A DNA stretch of 64,000 bases from Medicago truncatula (GCF_003473485.1 NC_053046.1:43973832-44037831); one strand, 5' to 3'. Positions 1-11,271 are shown, counted from the first letter of the stretch. Notes: generated by a model from the sequence alone, not told the origin. A program made the numbers and translations.

Positions 1-12
1 CGCGAGTGTGTT

Positions 13-45
<33 letters not shown>

Positions 46-56
46 TTTTTTTTTTG
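1..56. repeat. (GT)n/(TA)n microsatellite and T run
   Basis: The window opens with a GT-rich stretch that passes into an alternating TA tract and then a T run. The T run is the A-tail of the minus-strand SINE that follows. Confidence 0.8.
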
Positions 57-142
57 TCAGGTAGCCTAGTGGCTAGAATTCTTCCGGGGTTCGAACCCCG
101 AACCCTGCATATAACAATGCATGTCCCTGCCAACTGAGCTAT
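46..142 (-). mobile_element. tRNA-derived SINE copy 1
   Basis: Read on the minus strand, this shows an A-box-like AGCTCAGTTGG, then a palindromic B box GGGGTTCGAACCCC about 35 nt further on, then a short body and an A-tail (the T run on the plus strand). This order is typical of tRNA-derived SINEs transcribed by RNA polymerase III. At least six related or partial copies occur in the window. The head runs into TA repeats here, so no target duplication is visible. Confidence 0.65.
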
Positions 143-536
143 ATATATATTATTTACAATTTAATCATTTTTAATTAAATTATTAAATCTCTTTCTTTCA
201 AAAAAAATAAATAATTAAATCTTTTAAATACTTATACTACAAAAAGATCAAGTTTTAGTATAATTAGTTTTTATTTCAATTTTACCTTTTACTTTTTTTG
301 AACAAAAATTTTACCTTTTACTTAAACTTGTTTTATAACATTATCTTACTTTACAAATCAATTTCATAATCAAATGATATTTCATAACTTCTACTATTTT
401 TACCATGAAAAAGTGGGTGGGTAAACAAGCATAACATAACATGCATCTTGTGCTAAAAAAAACAAAATTTCAGATTAATCGCAGAAAACACTTATATAGC
501 GGAAGCGGTTATATATGTTTGTTTCAGTTTGAAGGT
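143..536. other. AT-rich intergenic upstream of F-box gene
   Basis: No coding signal is seen. This is AT-rich 5' flank of the F-box gene with no recognisable repeat. Confidence 0.6.
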
Positions 537-545
537 TATATAAAC
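537..545 (+). promoter_or_regulatory. TATA box of F-box gene
   Basis: TATATAAAC lies about 130 bp upstream of the preferred ATG (674). This is a usual spacing for a plant TATA box plus a 5' leader of about 100 nt. Confidence 0.5.
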
Positions 546-673
546 TTGAGCGGATACACCAAAAAATTTAGTATCTTTTTCTAGGTTTCGCGTAAGTGTG
601 CTTTTTCACACTCTCATTCTTCCGTCGCTGGTTAGTTACTCAGGCTACCAATTGCAATCAAAGCTCATCGGAG

Positions 674-1960
674 ATGGAGAAGAAATATGTGACTGCCATG
701 CAAGAAAAGGTTGGTACCTATATACATGATGATATTACCTTCTCAATTCTATCAAAATTACCGATTAAATCTTTGAAGCGATTTGGATGCGTACGTAAAT
801 CATGGTCACTTCTATTTGAAAATCCTTTTTTCATGAACATGGTCCGTACCAATCTCTTATCTGACGACCCTTCTTATCACCATAATGTATCTCTCATGCT
901 ACTGCGTCAAAACCTATACGGAGACATATATACGAGAGTTTTGTATTCTTTTTCTGGCGAGAAATTTGAAAATACAGCCAAATTAATTCTACCAAATCCA
1001 TTTCAAGAAGGAAGTGAAACTCCTTATCGTTTCTACCGTTTTGAAATTTTTGATTTCGGCGGTTTTAATGACTTTATTTGTGTCAAATGTTTTCTTCGTA
1101 GTAAGTACACACCTGCTAGTAAGTACGAAAGTTATGCACGATTTGCACTATGGAATCCAACTACAGAGGAATTCAAGGTCATTCCTCATAGCCCGAATAG
1201 GATTCAACCGTTTGCTGCAAATGGTAGCCATGATGTGATTAATTTTTACTCATTTAGTTATGCTTGTGGATTTGGCTATGATTCTCGTACAGATGACTAT
1301 AAGATGATTAATTATGTGATGTTTTTAGCCCCACCGTCCTATGAATGTATTGGTTATAAGCCATTGGGAGATACACCTGAACCCTTTTGGAAGATATACA
1401 GTCTAAGAAGTAACTCTTGGAGGAAACTTGATGTTGTTATGCCTCTGCCTATAAAACATTTTTCCTCAACTAGGGACAAGGTGTACATGAATGGAATGTG
1501 TCATTGGTTGGGTATTATAATGCATTCTGATTCTGAATTTGAAACAAAGTTGGTGTCATTTGATTTGAACAAAGAGGTGTTTTTTACCACACCTATACCC
1601 TTGGACATAGATGATGGCTCTCTTGGAGAAGGATCTACACAGAAACAATTGGTGGTGTTAAATGGATACATTGCCTTGATCACTTATGAAGACCAAACGA
1701 CTACTTGTAACATATCAATTTTGGGTGAACTAAGTGTAAAAGAATCATGGATTAAACTCTTTATTGTTGGGCCGTTGCATTGCGTTGAAGAACCTTTTGG
1801 AATGACAAAGGGTAAAATAATCTTCAGAAAGAAAGACAGAGAAATAAATTGGTTTGACTTAAGAACCCAAATGATTGAGGTGCTTGATCTTAAAGGAGAA
1901 TATTGTAATATAGCAGTTTACAAGGAAGACCTTCTTCCAATTGGTGGAATAAATAAGTAA
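674..1960 (+). CDS. F-box protein with F-box-associated interaction domain
   Basis: A single-exon gene of 428 codons, the normal length for plant FBA-type F-box proteins. The F-box is near residues 17-56 (ITFSILSKLPIKSLKRFGCV, then KSWSLLF), followed by the associated domain with its usual landmarks: a WNPTTEEFKVIP strand, FGYDSRTDDYKMI, a YSLRSNSWRKL block and a C-terminal YKEDLLPIGG. The family recruits substrates to SCF (SKP1-CUL1-F-box) ubiquitin ligases; the substrate cannot be told from sequence. An in-frame ATG at 596 would add 26 residues. ATG 674 is preferred because it opens the conserved part and sits well below the TATA box. It is the only undamaged F-box copy in the window; five others are broken or fragmentary. 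Confidence 0.9.
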   Translation: MEKKYVTAMQEKVGTYIHDDITFSILSKLPIKSLKRFGCVRKSWSLLFENPFFMNMVRTNLLSDDPSYHHNVSLMLLRQNLYGDIYTRVLYSFSGEKFENTAKLILPNPFQEGSETPYRFYRFEIFDFGGFNDFICVKCFLRSKYTPASKYESYARFALWNPTTEEFKVIPHSPNRIQPFAANGSHDVINFYSFSYACGFGYDSRTDDYKMINYVMFLAPPSYECIGYKPLGDTPEPFWKIYSLRSNSWRKLDVVMPLPIKHFSSTRDKVYMNGMCHWLGIIMHSDSEFETKLVSFDLNKEVFFTTPIPLDIDDGSLGEGSTQKQLVVLNGYIALITYEDQTTTCNISILGELSVKESWIKLFIVGPLHCVEEPFGMTKGKIIFRKKDREINWFDLRTQMIEVLDLKGEYCNIAVYKEDLLPIGGINK

Positions 1961-2306
1961 TTCCTTTTCTTGGATATGACATTGCATACAAATTGATATG
2001 GTTTCAATATCAATAAGAATAATCTTTTGCCTTTAGTTTTATGTAAAAATAGTATCTATGCTTTTATGAATAAACTGAATTTGGTTCAAGCTTTATGGCT
2101 TATAGTTCAAATCAATTAATCTTGTTCACGTCCTCTCTCTATAAAGAAAGTTATGTTTTTGTTGAGTAATATTCTGATTTTTGCCTTGTGAAATCTCAAG
2201 GTTGGCATTTAAAACTGAAGGATATTCGTTGTCACACCTCAGAAACATTGGTTCATTAGGTTGCAGGAACCTCGACGTTGAATCCCAGCATTGTTTGTGT
2301 CTATGT
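1961..2306. other. F-box 3' flank
   Basis: 3' UTR and flank of the F-box gene. No gene is seen. The last five bases, TATGT (2302-2306), are the target-site duplication of the LTR that follows. Confidence 0.6.
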
Positions 2307-4644
2307 TGAAACACACCGTTTTAGTAAATGGGAAAAAACAAAAATAAATAAATAAGTAATAATAATAATAATAATATAATATACATAGAACTTTCTACAC
2401 ACTCACGTGGGAGAAAAAAAAAAAAACATAACACATAACTTTCCCTTTCCATTCTCCTTCACTTCCGTTAGCTCTCTGTCCCTCATTCCTCTTCTTCCAT
2501 TTCTTTTTCCTTCCTTTCCCAAATCAATCATCCTTAAGAATAATTGGTCATCTAAGTAAAGCAACTTCATATTCAAGCTCTATTGGTAGAATTTTGGGGG
2601 TTAGGGTTTGTGCTTTGAAGTAGAAGGAGAATACCCATATTGTGAGAGTTGCTCATTGAGACTCTTTGAGGTATATTTATCAACTTACAATTCAATTAGT
2701 GTTTATTTACACATGAAGATTCGTTAGAAATTATTTTGTAGGTTAGAATGGATAATATAGGGATTTCATGGTTAACTCTAGTTAGAGAAGTGGTAGAATG
2801 AGTTTCTAATTCATGAGAAAATATTATTGATGTTCAGATTCGGTGGAAATTACTCCGGTGGTCATTCAGAAAGGCATCACTAGGAATTGAGTTCTTTCGT
2901 CATATCTGTGAGTTGATGACGATCATTATCACTTATTTTAATTATCGCTATTATTGATATTTTGGTGATTTTATAAGTTAAAGTATTTCTCAAAACGGGA
3001 AGCACACCCTTTGAACATTTTTCTTATCGTTGAAATTGATGTTTAAGGTCATGAATATTATTATGGTCTCTGTTTTGAACTTGTCTATGATTTATTGAGC
3101 AAATGTTTTGCAATCGAGATTTAGTTACATCTACTATGATGTGAGTTTTGAGATATAGAGAAATACGATTTTGAGAAATATGTTTGAAAATTAATTTGGT
3201 ACTATTATACACTCCATTTGGATTTGAGTTTTCGATTGACCTATGTCTTATGATTTATAAAGTAGTGGATTTAAGAATTGAAATTTATTTCATGTATCTT
3301 GGCACTAGTTTTCAATGTTGTAAAGCATGGTTTAAAGTATGCACTTTTGAAATGAATTGAAACTAATATGTACGCGATTTGGATTTGAATTTACTTATGA
3401 TAATAAGTAGTAGATTTTCGATTGAGTTTTGATGAACGTATATCGACATAAGTTTCGTTATGTTCCGAAATATGGTTTTAGACATGTGTTTTAAGAATGG
3501 TGTTTTGAAGATTACGGTTATAATGACGACGACCTAGGTGCACCTAGTATGTGATTTCAATTAGGTAGAGTTACCCCATTAGATGGAGCCGCCCCTATGG
3601 AAAGGCCGCCATTAGGAGGAGAGGGCTATCAATGAGAGGTAAACTGTCTAATTGAAATTGTTTTACACTTTGTTTTGAGTCGAGAGAAAAGAGCTATCCG
3701 TTAGATGGAGCCGCCCCATGGAAAGGCCACCATTAGGAGGAGAGGACTATCAACGAGATGGAGCTAGTTCTCGATTCACCCATTTGATTATTTTCACTAA
3801 AGTTGGATTTCTATACTTTATTTAAAGTTGATTATTTTGGTATTATGAAATTGAATATGGTTTTATATTTTCTTTGAAGTGATTATTTTGATTTCATTTC
3901 ATTAAGTTCGATTTTTTTATATTTTATTTGGATTTGATTATCTCGATTCATTTTCATTATAATCGATTTCTATATTTTCTTTAAAGTTGTGGATTTGATT
4001 TCACCTCTTGACGACATTGAAATTCCGATAGTCTTGTTTGGTTTGATAAATTTACAAAGTTTTATGAATTTTCATGGTACACTTGATTGTGAGTTGTTAT
4101 ATTTTTATACGGTTACTAGCCTTGTAAATTAAAAATTAGATTTGAGAAAAGTAACTAATCGTGCTCTTGTGTGTTTCCCTTCTAGTTGGTGGTGATTGTT
4201 GTCTCTCACTAAGTCCCTGTGACTTACTCTTTTATTTTCTATTTTTTTTTTCAGATTCAAAGTCAATTGTGTAGAAAGCTTCTAGCAGGGTTAAGGATCT
4301 ATCAATGTCACTCTTTTGGTAGGTTTCCTATGTATATAAATTGAATGGTCGATGTATCTGCAGCTATTGGTAGTCTAGAACTGTTCTGTTGAGTTGTACA
4401 AACATCTAGTTATGTTACTTTGAGATTCTGGTTGATAATACAAGTTTATAGACAGGATTCATATCTTGGAAAATATTCAAAGTACAGAGGATACTCTGTT
4501 GAAATTTCAGTGGATATCATTTTAAATGAATTTTGATTTAAAAATTGTTTAAATTATAGTTTGTTAAGTGTCGTCAATAGGCTTGCCGGACTAGGATGTT
4601 CTAGTTCGTGCGCCGGTCACGATTATAAATTTTGGGTCGTGACA
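2307..4644 (-). mobile_element. Solo LTR, 2.3 kb, Ty3/gypsy-like
   Basis: Read on the minus strand the element starts TGTCACGACCC at 4644 and ends GTGTGTTTCA at 2307, the TG...CA ends of an LTR. It is flanked by identical 5-bp duplications TATGT at 2302-2306 and 4645-4649. No internal retroelement domains are present, so it is a solo LTR left by LTR-LTR recombination. The start resembles chromovirus (Tekay/Del-like) LTRs, but that assignment is from memory of the family. It contains a roughly 60-bp block present twice (about 3576-3645 and 3697-3757; ATGGAGCCGCC...GGAGGAGAGG). Confidence 0.85.
3576..3757. repeat. Internal duplicated block in solo LTR
   Basis: Two copies of a block containing ATGGAGCCGCCCC and CCATTAGGAGGAGAG, about 120 bp apart. 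They differ at a few positions. Confidence 0.75.
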
Positions 4645-4649
4645 TATGT

Positions 4650-5074
4650 TTTGTTATATAAAAATCCTTAACACTTTCATGTCAACTGAGGCAGGACCAC
4701 ACTTCATGATTTGGTGTGTTCAATTGGTATATGCATGATTTGTGGTTGGTAGCTTTGAAAGTTAAATCGGCATTGTTGATCTAGAGGTGGTTGGTTGAGA
4801 CATAATGTTGTTAGACCACAGTGGCTACAATGTCCGACCCTCTTGAATCAAAGCTGACCTTGATCATCGACTTTATCCTGATATTCATTCATCTCCTCCC
4901 AAAAAAAAAAACACAAGATAACCTACGATTTCATTCTTCTTCCAGTCTTTCCTTTCATTATTTTATATTTGGTGTGTATTCGCCTTTCGATTCTATTATG
5001 GTTGACTTTCGTGAACTAGGTTTCTCTTTAATTTCGAAACCACTTCCTATCTCATTGCTTGTCATTTATTTAAA
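4650..5074. other. Noncoding gap
   Basis: No supported gene. A plus-strand open frame at 4821-5078 (85 codons) has no recognisable domain and is probably chance. Confidence 0.5.
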
Positions 5075-5100
5075 CTAGATGCTGAATCGTGCAACGCGCG
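5075..5100 (-). mobile_element. Helitron 3' terminus
   Basis: On the minus strand, a GC-rich hairpin (5-bp stem with 3-nt loop at 5088-5100) is followed by CTAG at 5078-5075 and then T, the pattern of a Helitron 3' end inserted between A and T. The 5' end could not be located, so the element is probably truncated or broken by the retrotransposon beyond 5940. Confidence 0.5.
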
Positions 5101-5939
5101 GGAAAACTTTAAAATAAAAAAAATCTTGGGGAAACTTAATATGTGATGTAAACTTTAAATCAAAACCACTCTCTCTCTCTCACAGACACACTTGGTGATT
5201 ATTTATTTTTTGTATTTTGTAGAATATGATTGCATGTTTTGTACACTAGTTTATTGTGAAATTTTCCAATATTAGGTTCTGTTATATGGAGCCTTTCATA
5301 GGTAAATGTAAAGATATTGAAAGAGAAGGTGAAGCCCGGCATCGTGAATGTTTCCACAAAACGATCAGAAAATGATCGTATTGAGTTGGAACCTGATACA
5401 AATGTTACTAGAACAGATTAGACCTTGTTAATAATTAGACTTTGAAATTGGCCCATTATATTTGTAATATTTTTTTAAAAGTACTAAACAGAACTTCTAA
5501 TATGTTGGATATAAATTTTGAAGTTGTGCCTTTCAAATATTTATCTTACTCTTCATATGATATTCAGCAGGATAAACTATAAAGTTAGGTCACTTTGGTT
5601 AGTAGTATCAATATGCTTATCTGTTAGCATAGGCATTATATAATTTTAAATTATGATTATGGCTTGATTATTTGTAATATGTATTTTGCTACTATAATCA
5701 TCTAAGTCACTTCAGAGTATAACCTAACTTCGTTTTCATTTCTAATTTGGTGCGTCTTAGATGTGGACCTTTTCTGTAAAATAATACTAATCTACTATTT
5801 GGAAAGTTCAAAGGAAAACTTATTTATTTATTTTTTTTGAAGGCAAGGAGTTTTTAAGTTATTGTTATTATTTAAAAAGTACATGCACCATTTTTCTAAG
5901 AATTACATAAGTTAATGCCTCAAAAATTTGGGTCGTTAC
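5101..5939. other. Noncoding, possible Helitron body with an exon-like piece
   Basis: Mostly AT-rich. At about 5301-5421 (+) there is an exon-like open stretch ending in TAG, with KEKVKPGIVNVSTKRSEND in its centre, preceded by an AG acceptor. I do not recognise it. It may be a captured terminal exon inside the Helitron whose 3' end lies at 5075. Confidence 0.3.
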
Positions 5940-5940
5940 A
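5930..5940 (-). other. LTR-like end abutting integrase
   Basis: The minus-strand sequence TGTAACGACCC begins exactly where integrase coding homology stops (after GPYKVRMKIRTGA). It looks like the start of another LTR, but no partner end with a matching duplication was found. Confidence 0.35.
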
Positions 5941-5949
5941 GCTCCTGTT

Positions 5950-6720
5950 CTGATTTTCATCCGAACTTTGTAGGGTCCCTCACAGTTGGCGGCGAGTTTT
6001 CTCTCTTCAGAGTCTTTTTGGTTTCGCCGGAGAACGAGGTCGCCTACTTTGAATTCTCGCTTGATTACCTTTTTGCTGTGGCGAGAGCGTCTATTTTTTG
6101 TTTTAGCGCTGTCTCTCGCAAAATAGCATCGTTCCTGACTTCGTCGACAAATTCGAGCTTTTCACGCAGGTTTACCGTGTTGGTCGGGAAGTCAGTGTCG
6201 GCCTCTATTCGCCATGTGAGCTCAGTTAGCTCAATGGGAATGACCGCTTTTGTCCCATACGTGAGTCGAAAAGGTGACTCGCTAGTTGTGGAGTGGGGAG
6301 TAGTTCTGTAGGACCATAGGACCGTATGCAACTCTTCAGCCCGCTTAGTTTTGGTTGCGTCCAACCTCCTTCGTATTCCTCGTAGAATGACCCTGTTTGC
6401 CGCTTCGGCAAGACCGTGGGCTTGAGGGTGTTCGACGGAAGTGAAGCTTTGTTTGATATCGATGTTCCTCAGGTAGTCTTGGAATTTTTGGTCGGTGAAT
6501 TGAGACCCATTGTTGGATATCACCAGGGCTGGTACTCCGAATCTTGCTAGGATGTTCCTTTTGAAGAAACGAAGTACGTTCTTGGCCGTGATTTTCGCTA
6601 ATGGTTCGGCCTCGATCCATTTGGTCGAGTAGTCGATGGCGACTACCAGATACTTGAGCTGCCCGTCGGCTTTGGGGAATGGACCCTAGAGACCAATGCC
6701 CCACCATGCGAATGGCCAAG
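5950..6720 (-). pseudogene. Retrotransposon integrase core (broken)
   Basis: Integrase catalytic core and C-terminal part on the minus strand: VVAIDYSTKWIEAEP carries the first Asp, VISNNGSQFTDQKF is the second motif, SVEHPQAHGLAEAANRV holds the third acidic region, and LTYGTKAVIPIEL and WEGPYKVRMKI follow. The second motif is normally DNGxQF; here the Asp is Asn (NNGSQF), so the catalytic triad is incomplete. A stop interrupts the frame just before GPFPKADGQLKYL. Homology ends abruptly at 5940. Confidence 0.8.
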
Positions 6721-7096
6721 GTGAAATTAGTGATGTTAATTCAGCAGGGGGTGCAAGGTGCATGTCCCCGTGTCGCTGGCATTTGTCACATAGGTTCACG
6801 TAGTCTTGGGCATCTTTCAGCATTGTAGGCCAGAAGTATCCCGCCCGCATGACCTTTTTCGCGAGAGCTTTTGTTCCAAGATGCTGTCCGCAGATGCCGT
6901 CGTGGACGTCAGCAAGGACTTCTTGGGTCTCGTTAGGTCCCAGACACTTGATAAGTGTAACATCCCAGACTGCTTTCAGGATTGTCGACTGACTCCACAA
7001 ACCAACACGGGTCTTTTCAGCGTGTTTTGTCCTCACTCGCAAGCTTACCGAGAAACTTCCCGGTAGGTCACCTATCCCAAAATTGCTCCAAGTCAA
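6686..7096 (-). pseudogene. Integrase H2C2 zinc-binding domain
   Basis: Contains VHDGICGQHLG, YFWPTMLKDA and CDKCQRHGD, the spaced His/His/Cys/Cys of the integrase N-terminal zinc domain, upstream of the core in the same element. The frame continues into the core only through a stop codon. Confidence 0.75.
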
Positions 7097-7568
7097 GCAC
7101 GCTTAACTGTGGAGTTCTTGTGGAATGAGCTACCGAAAAGAAGATGCATCTTGTTGATATAGGTAGTACCAAACAATTCTTATAAGTCTTCTTTCAACCA
7201 TGTAGTCCCAATCCTACACGGCCTCAGGATCCCTCTCATTCCGTTGTGATTCGGTTCCTCTAGAAGTTGTCGAGAGCCGCTCATGTTGTGCCTTGTGCAC
7301 CGGCGACCACTCCCCGCCCTCGTCAGCCTTGGGTGTTACAATAAGTGGTGTGACGAAACCCCTTTTGTATAGGATTCCTTCCACTAAAGTGAATGAGCAT
7401 GCCCTCCGTTTAAGCCTTGTTCTCTCATGTGGATCTGAAGGGAGTTCCCCGTTAGCTATGTAACGGGAAATGGGTCCTCTCCAATCCTCCACTCCAATGA
7501 TTGCGTTTACTTCGTGGAATTGAACCTTTCGCCTCTGAACGCTTGGTTCGTTGAGGACATCTTGTATG

Positions 7569-8800
7569 TGATGAGATAAAACCGCAAGTGCACGGTTCTA
7601 TCGAAGTAGTAAAATAAGAGTATCGTTCTGACAGGGAGTTATGAATTCAATTAACTTTTAATGAAGATTAGATGAAAGAGTTTTAGATAAAAGTTTGGAT
7701 TTTTAATTACAAGAAAATAAATAAGATAAAAGTCTTGGAATTATTGGTTCATCCTAACGACAAGTCCTTCACAAACCAAACTATTAAACTTATAACCTTA
7801 TGTTAGACCTAACTTCTAAAGACAGTTTCTCTTTTTTTCCTCTAGCAACCAAGCCTATTTCGCTGACTTGATTACTATTAGATTTTTGTCCTAAGTTGCA
7901 ACCAAGCCTATTTCGCTGACTTGATCACAATTTAGAATCCTTGAAGTTCGAAACTATATGTCTCAAAGATTGTAAAGACTATTTCGCTGCCTTTACAATC
8001 TTTGTCTAAGTTCACTTGTTCGAATATCAAAACTCCACTTTCGTTTTACGAATTGATATTTGAGATGATGGACGAACAATTATCAAACCCTCCACTTTCG
8101 TTTCCACAGTTTGATAATGGTTAATCCATGTTAAAGCGGTGAATTTAGATTAGAGATTAGGGTTACATAAGATCAAGGTTTAAAGCTTGGTTTGATTAGG
8201 ATTATGTCATTAGACTTATCCAGCAATCCCAAGACAAGAGAAGTCTACTCACTAATGTTCATCGTAGACATGGAGAAGAAGAGAGAAAGCATAAAAGTAA
8301 ATAACAAGAAAGTAAAAGGAACTTTTATTAGAAAGACAATTGTCACATATTGAATTCCAAGAAAAGATGAATATTTGTGATGGCTAGCTACTCTATTTAT
8401 AGCATACATTCGACATAAAATCTAAGCAATTACATTACTAGAATGTTCCACAAGAAACTGCGGGCTAAAATAGAGTAGCTTAAAATCAAAGCAAAAGCAG
8501 CAAAAGCGATTCTGGAGGGTGGCACAGTCGTGCCAATGCTAGCACGGGCCGTGCCAAGCTTCTGACTTTGGGGAAAAGATATTTTGTCTCCAAATCTTCA
8601 TATTTTCGTACCGAATCAGCTCCAAATCCCTTTCTTTTGCTCCAAGACTCAATCCATCCAATATTCGTTCCTGAAATATAATAAAATGCAATTTGTAGTA
8701 AACTATCTTAAAAAGGAAATAATACTAATATAAAATAAACTTAAATCTAATTAAAACTAAACTAAATAACATATAAAAAAGGATAATAAATGACTCATCA
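7569..8800. mobile_element. Solo LTR, 1,232 bp, nested in Tat element
   Basis: Starts TGATGAG and ends CTCATCA, and is flanked by perfect 5-bp duplications GTATG (7564-7568 and 8801-8805). No retroelement domains lie inside, so it is a solo LTR. It sits between the protease and the RNase H/integrase linker of the host element, where reverse transcriptase should be. Confidence 0.88.
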
Positions 8801-8879
8801 GTATGACTATTTTGTTTTCGTTTGTAGTTTGTGTGCTGGCGAGCTTTGAAAGAATGTTTTCCCGTGTGTTATGTTCGCG

Positions 8880-9140
8880 GTGTACATGATGTCACACGAG
8901 GCCCCTGTGTCAATCAGGACTCATCGGACATCGATGTTGGCCATTGATGCTCATACGAACAATGGAATGGCTGCATTTGAAGATCCACCGGGAAGTTCTG
9001 AGTCGTAGAACGCCAAGGGTGGTCTCCCTCCGAGGTTGGAAGGGGCCAGCAAGTTGACGCTCATGAGCGTCCTACCGAGATGTCTAGCGTCTCGCCTGTA
9101 ATGATGTTGGTGGATGGGAACTGTTCCCAAGTGCATGAGT
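8880..9140 (-). pseudogene. Retroviral-type aspartic protease remnant
   Basis: Minus-strand frame reading VLIDTGASCDIMYT: the DTGAS active-site motif of a retrotransposon aspartic protease. A stop codon lies a few residues upstream (after MANIDVR). The domain is cut off on its C-terminal side by the nested LTR. Confidence 0.65.
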
Positions 9141-9149
9141 AGGGGGTGA

Positions 9150-10150
9150 TTCCCACGTTGTCAGGGAAATCACCCAGCTGTTCCACGGACATAGCGACTA
9201 TCTTGTTCACATCGTTGCCATCTGCAATGATCTCGACGGTCTTCCTTTTCGACTCGGGGTTCTTGATGAACTGCTTGAGTCATCCTCGTTGGATGAGGAG
9301 TTCGATGGCGTCCTTCAGGTGGATGCAGTCGTCAGTGATGTACCCGTGGCATTTGTGGAATCAACAATATTTTATTTTGTCGACTCCCTTCCTCTCCTGA
9401 GACGGAGCCTTTGGTGGCTTGATGCCAGCTTCTATCAGATCGGCTACCGCGATCTCGGCGAGGATGTTCCCCCCTGGATATGGCCAAGGGTGTGTACTCG
9501 GTGAAGTGACCGTTAGGTCGTTTGCCTTCACGTGTCTTCACGTGTCATTTTGCCTTCCCTCTTCTTCTCATGGAAGGGATTTTTGGAGGATTCAGCGGCA
9601 GGCTCCTCCTTTCTGGATTTGTTGAGGCTGTCTGCATACAGCTCCTCTTCATATGATATGTAGATCTTTGCGATTGCTAGGAACTTGTTGAGAGTCCTTG
9701 GGCGAAATAAGAGGACAACTTTCTTCACGTCTGTGCCTTCGCGCATACCCTTGGCAATGAGGTAGCATTTCATTGTCTCATCGACACCTCTCACCTGAAC
9801 AACTTCTTTGTTGAACCTCCCGATGTTGTCTCGGAGAGGTTCACTCTTTCCTTGAACAATAGCTTCAAGGTATGCCACCATTTTTGGTTGCATCCTTGAA
9901 GCGGTGAAGTGGGTTGTGAACTTGTAGCAGAGGTCGCTCCATGAGTAAATGGAGTTTCTCCGTAAGTTCTTAAGCCAAGTGACGGCTCCTCGTCGTAGCG
10001 TAGTGACGAATAGTTTACATTTCACGGCGCCTTGCACCGATCTGTATGTAAGACCCGCCTCGATGTTCTCGATGTGCTCATCCATATCGATTGTTCCATC
10101 ATATGAGTCCATCTGGGGGGCTTCTCTAGCCCGCGGGGAATAGGAGCTTT
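9150..10150 (-). pseudogene. Retrotransposon gag (Tat type)
   Basis: The open part 10112-9528 has a retrotransposon gag domain: TLRRGAVTWLKNLR, a SWSDLCYKFTTHF block and a YLEAIVQGKSEPLRDNIGRF block. It continues in another frame toward 9150 (KPPKAPSQERKGVDKIKYC, then CHGYITDDCIHLKDAIE). The reading frame shifts near 9540, so no full-length Gag can be made. Confidence 0.8.
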
Positions 10151-10152
10151 AC

Positions 10153-10802
10153 GGACGCGCCGTGTGAATGGACTGTAGGAGTTATGATCATTCTGGGCAT
10201 CACAGCTATCCTCGGAGCTAGAACGGGACCAAGAGTGTCTATTGCGTCTTAGTGGGGATCTCCTTGGAGGGGATCGCCTAGGAGGAGACCGTCTTGGTGA
10301 TCTTCTCCTGGTTGACCTCCTCGTGTAGCTCGGAGATCTGATGTTGACTGAATGTCGGAGAGATCTGGAACGTGAATAGCGGGGGCTCCTTCCTCTTCTG
10401 CTAGGTATTGGGGAAGGAGTCTATTTGGCTCGTACAAGAGGGCACGCTTGTTCCAAATCCATCAAGTGTCGGTTATGTTTTGATTAACGACATCTGTCGT
10501 CGAACCGTGCGGATCAGGTTACCGACGAGGACACCAGTTGGTGTGGCATTTTCAGGTGTCTCTGTAGGTCATGTGGGACCTTTCAGAGGCCTTTGCTGGA
10601 GAGGAAATATATGTATAGGTCCCTCCCTGGGTGTACCCACTGGAAATGGTGAAGATGTCATTCCATCCCGTTGAGGGATGCGAATTTCACTTCGTATCTG
10701 TGAGCTGGCACCATTGGCAGTCATGCTAGTATTTTGGAAAGCTTTGGTTTTTAGGAGTATAAAAACGGTGAGAGCTTATATATTTCCCACTAACAGCGCC
10801 AC
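10153..10802 (-). other. 5' leader/N-terminal gag region of Tat element
   Basis: Arg/Ser-rich open stretches in broken frames lie upstream of gag, likely the degenerate gag N terminus and leader. No independent gene is seen. Confidence 0.4.
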
Positions 10803-11220
10803 TGATAGTACCTGATCAGAAGGTGATTGCCGGTGCTTTGAATGCAGTGATTTATGTGGTGGTAGAATGCGTCAAACGCTCCTTGGAACGGAGGGGGTGT
10901 GTACCTGCAGATGCTCCGACGCTTAATTAAGTAGAGATTAGAGAATGAGGGTTTAGAGAGGGAGATAGATTCTACCTTGGGGATTGTTATGAGTCCCCTA
11001 GTTATAGAGGTGGAGGGCTGCAGAGCAGTTGTAGTGGCACACCTGGCTCTGGCGGTTACGAAATCGTGGGAAGTGTAACCGCTAGAGAGTTTATTGCGGG
11101 AACGTGCAGAGATACGTTGTGACTCGTTTGAACCGGTCTCGCTTGCTCTGTGCACCCCCCTTGCAGTAAAGGGGGTGTTGCAAGTAATATCGTCAAACGT
11201 GGAGTTTGGGCTTTGGTTGA
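10803..11220 (-). mobile_element. Probable 5' LTR fragment of Tat element
   Basis: Sequence between the primer-site-like motif at 10802 and the AT microsatellite at 11227. The minus-strand end ...ACTATCA agrees with an LTR end. The other LTR end was not found, so the length is uncertain. Confidence 0.4.
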
Positions 11221-11226
11221 TATTGG

Positions 11227-11227
11227 G

Positions 11228-11268
<41 letters not shown>
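11227..11268. repeat. (AT)n microsatellite
   Basis: About 21 TA/AT dinucleotide repeats at the edge of the retroelement remains. Confidence 0.9.

Positions 11269-11271
<3 letters not shown>

Larger units (their letters stand above)
5940..10802 (-). mobile_element. Decayed Tat-type Ty3/gypsy retrotransposon
   Basis: On the minus strand the order is gag (about 10.15-9.15 kb), protease (DTGAS near 8.92 kb), a 1.2-kb nested LTR, a stretch from between RNase H and integrase (about 7.56-7.2 kb), the H2C2 zinc-binding domain (about 7.0-6.75 kb) and the integrase core (6.7-5.95 kb). Reverse transcriptase and nearly all of RNase H are missing. Frames are broken by stops and frameshifts. Just upstream, at 10803, a TATCA end is followed by GTGGCGCTGTTAGTGGG, which resembles the primer-binding region after a Tat/Ogre-type 5' LTR. 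The 3' LTR is not present in recognisable form. Confidence 0.8.

Noticed and set aside
2233-4644. LTR starting at TGTCACACCTC (2234)
   Set aside because: The flanks did not give a target duplication. The start at 2307 gives identical TATGT on both sides and was adopted.
4821-5078. 85-codon plus-strand open frame
   Set aside because: No domain, and it ends in the Helitron terminus. Probably chance.
5928-6311. Plus-strand 127-codon open frame
   Set aside because: It is antisense to the integrase region, which has clear homology on the minus strand.
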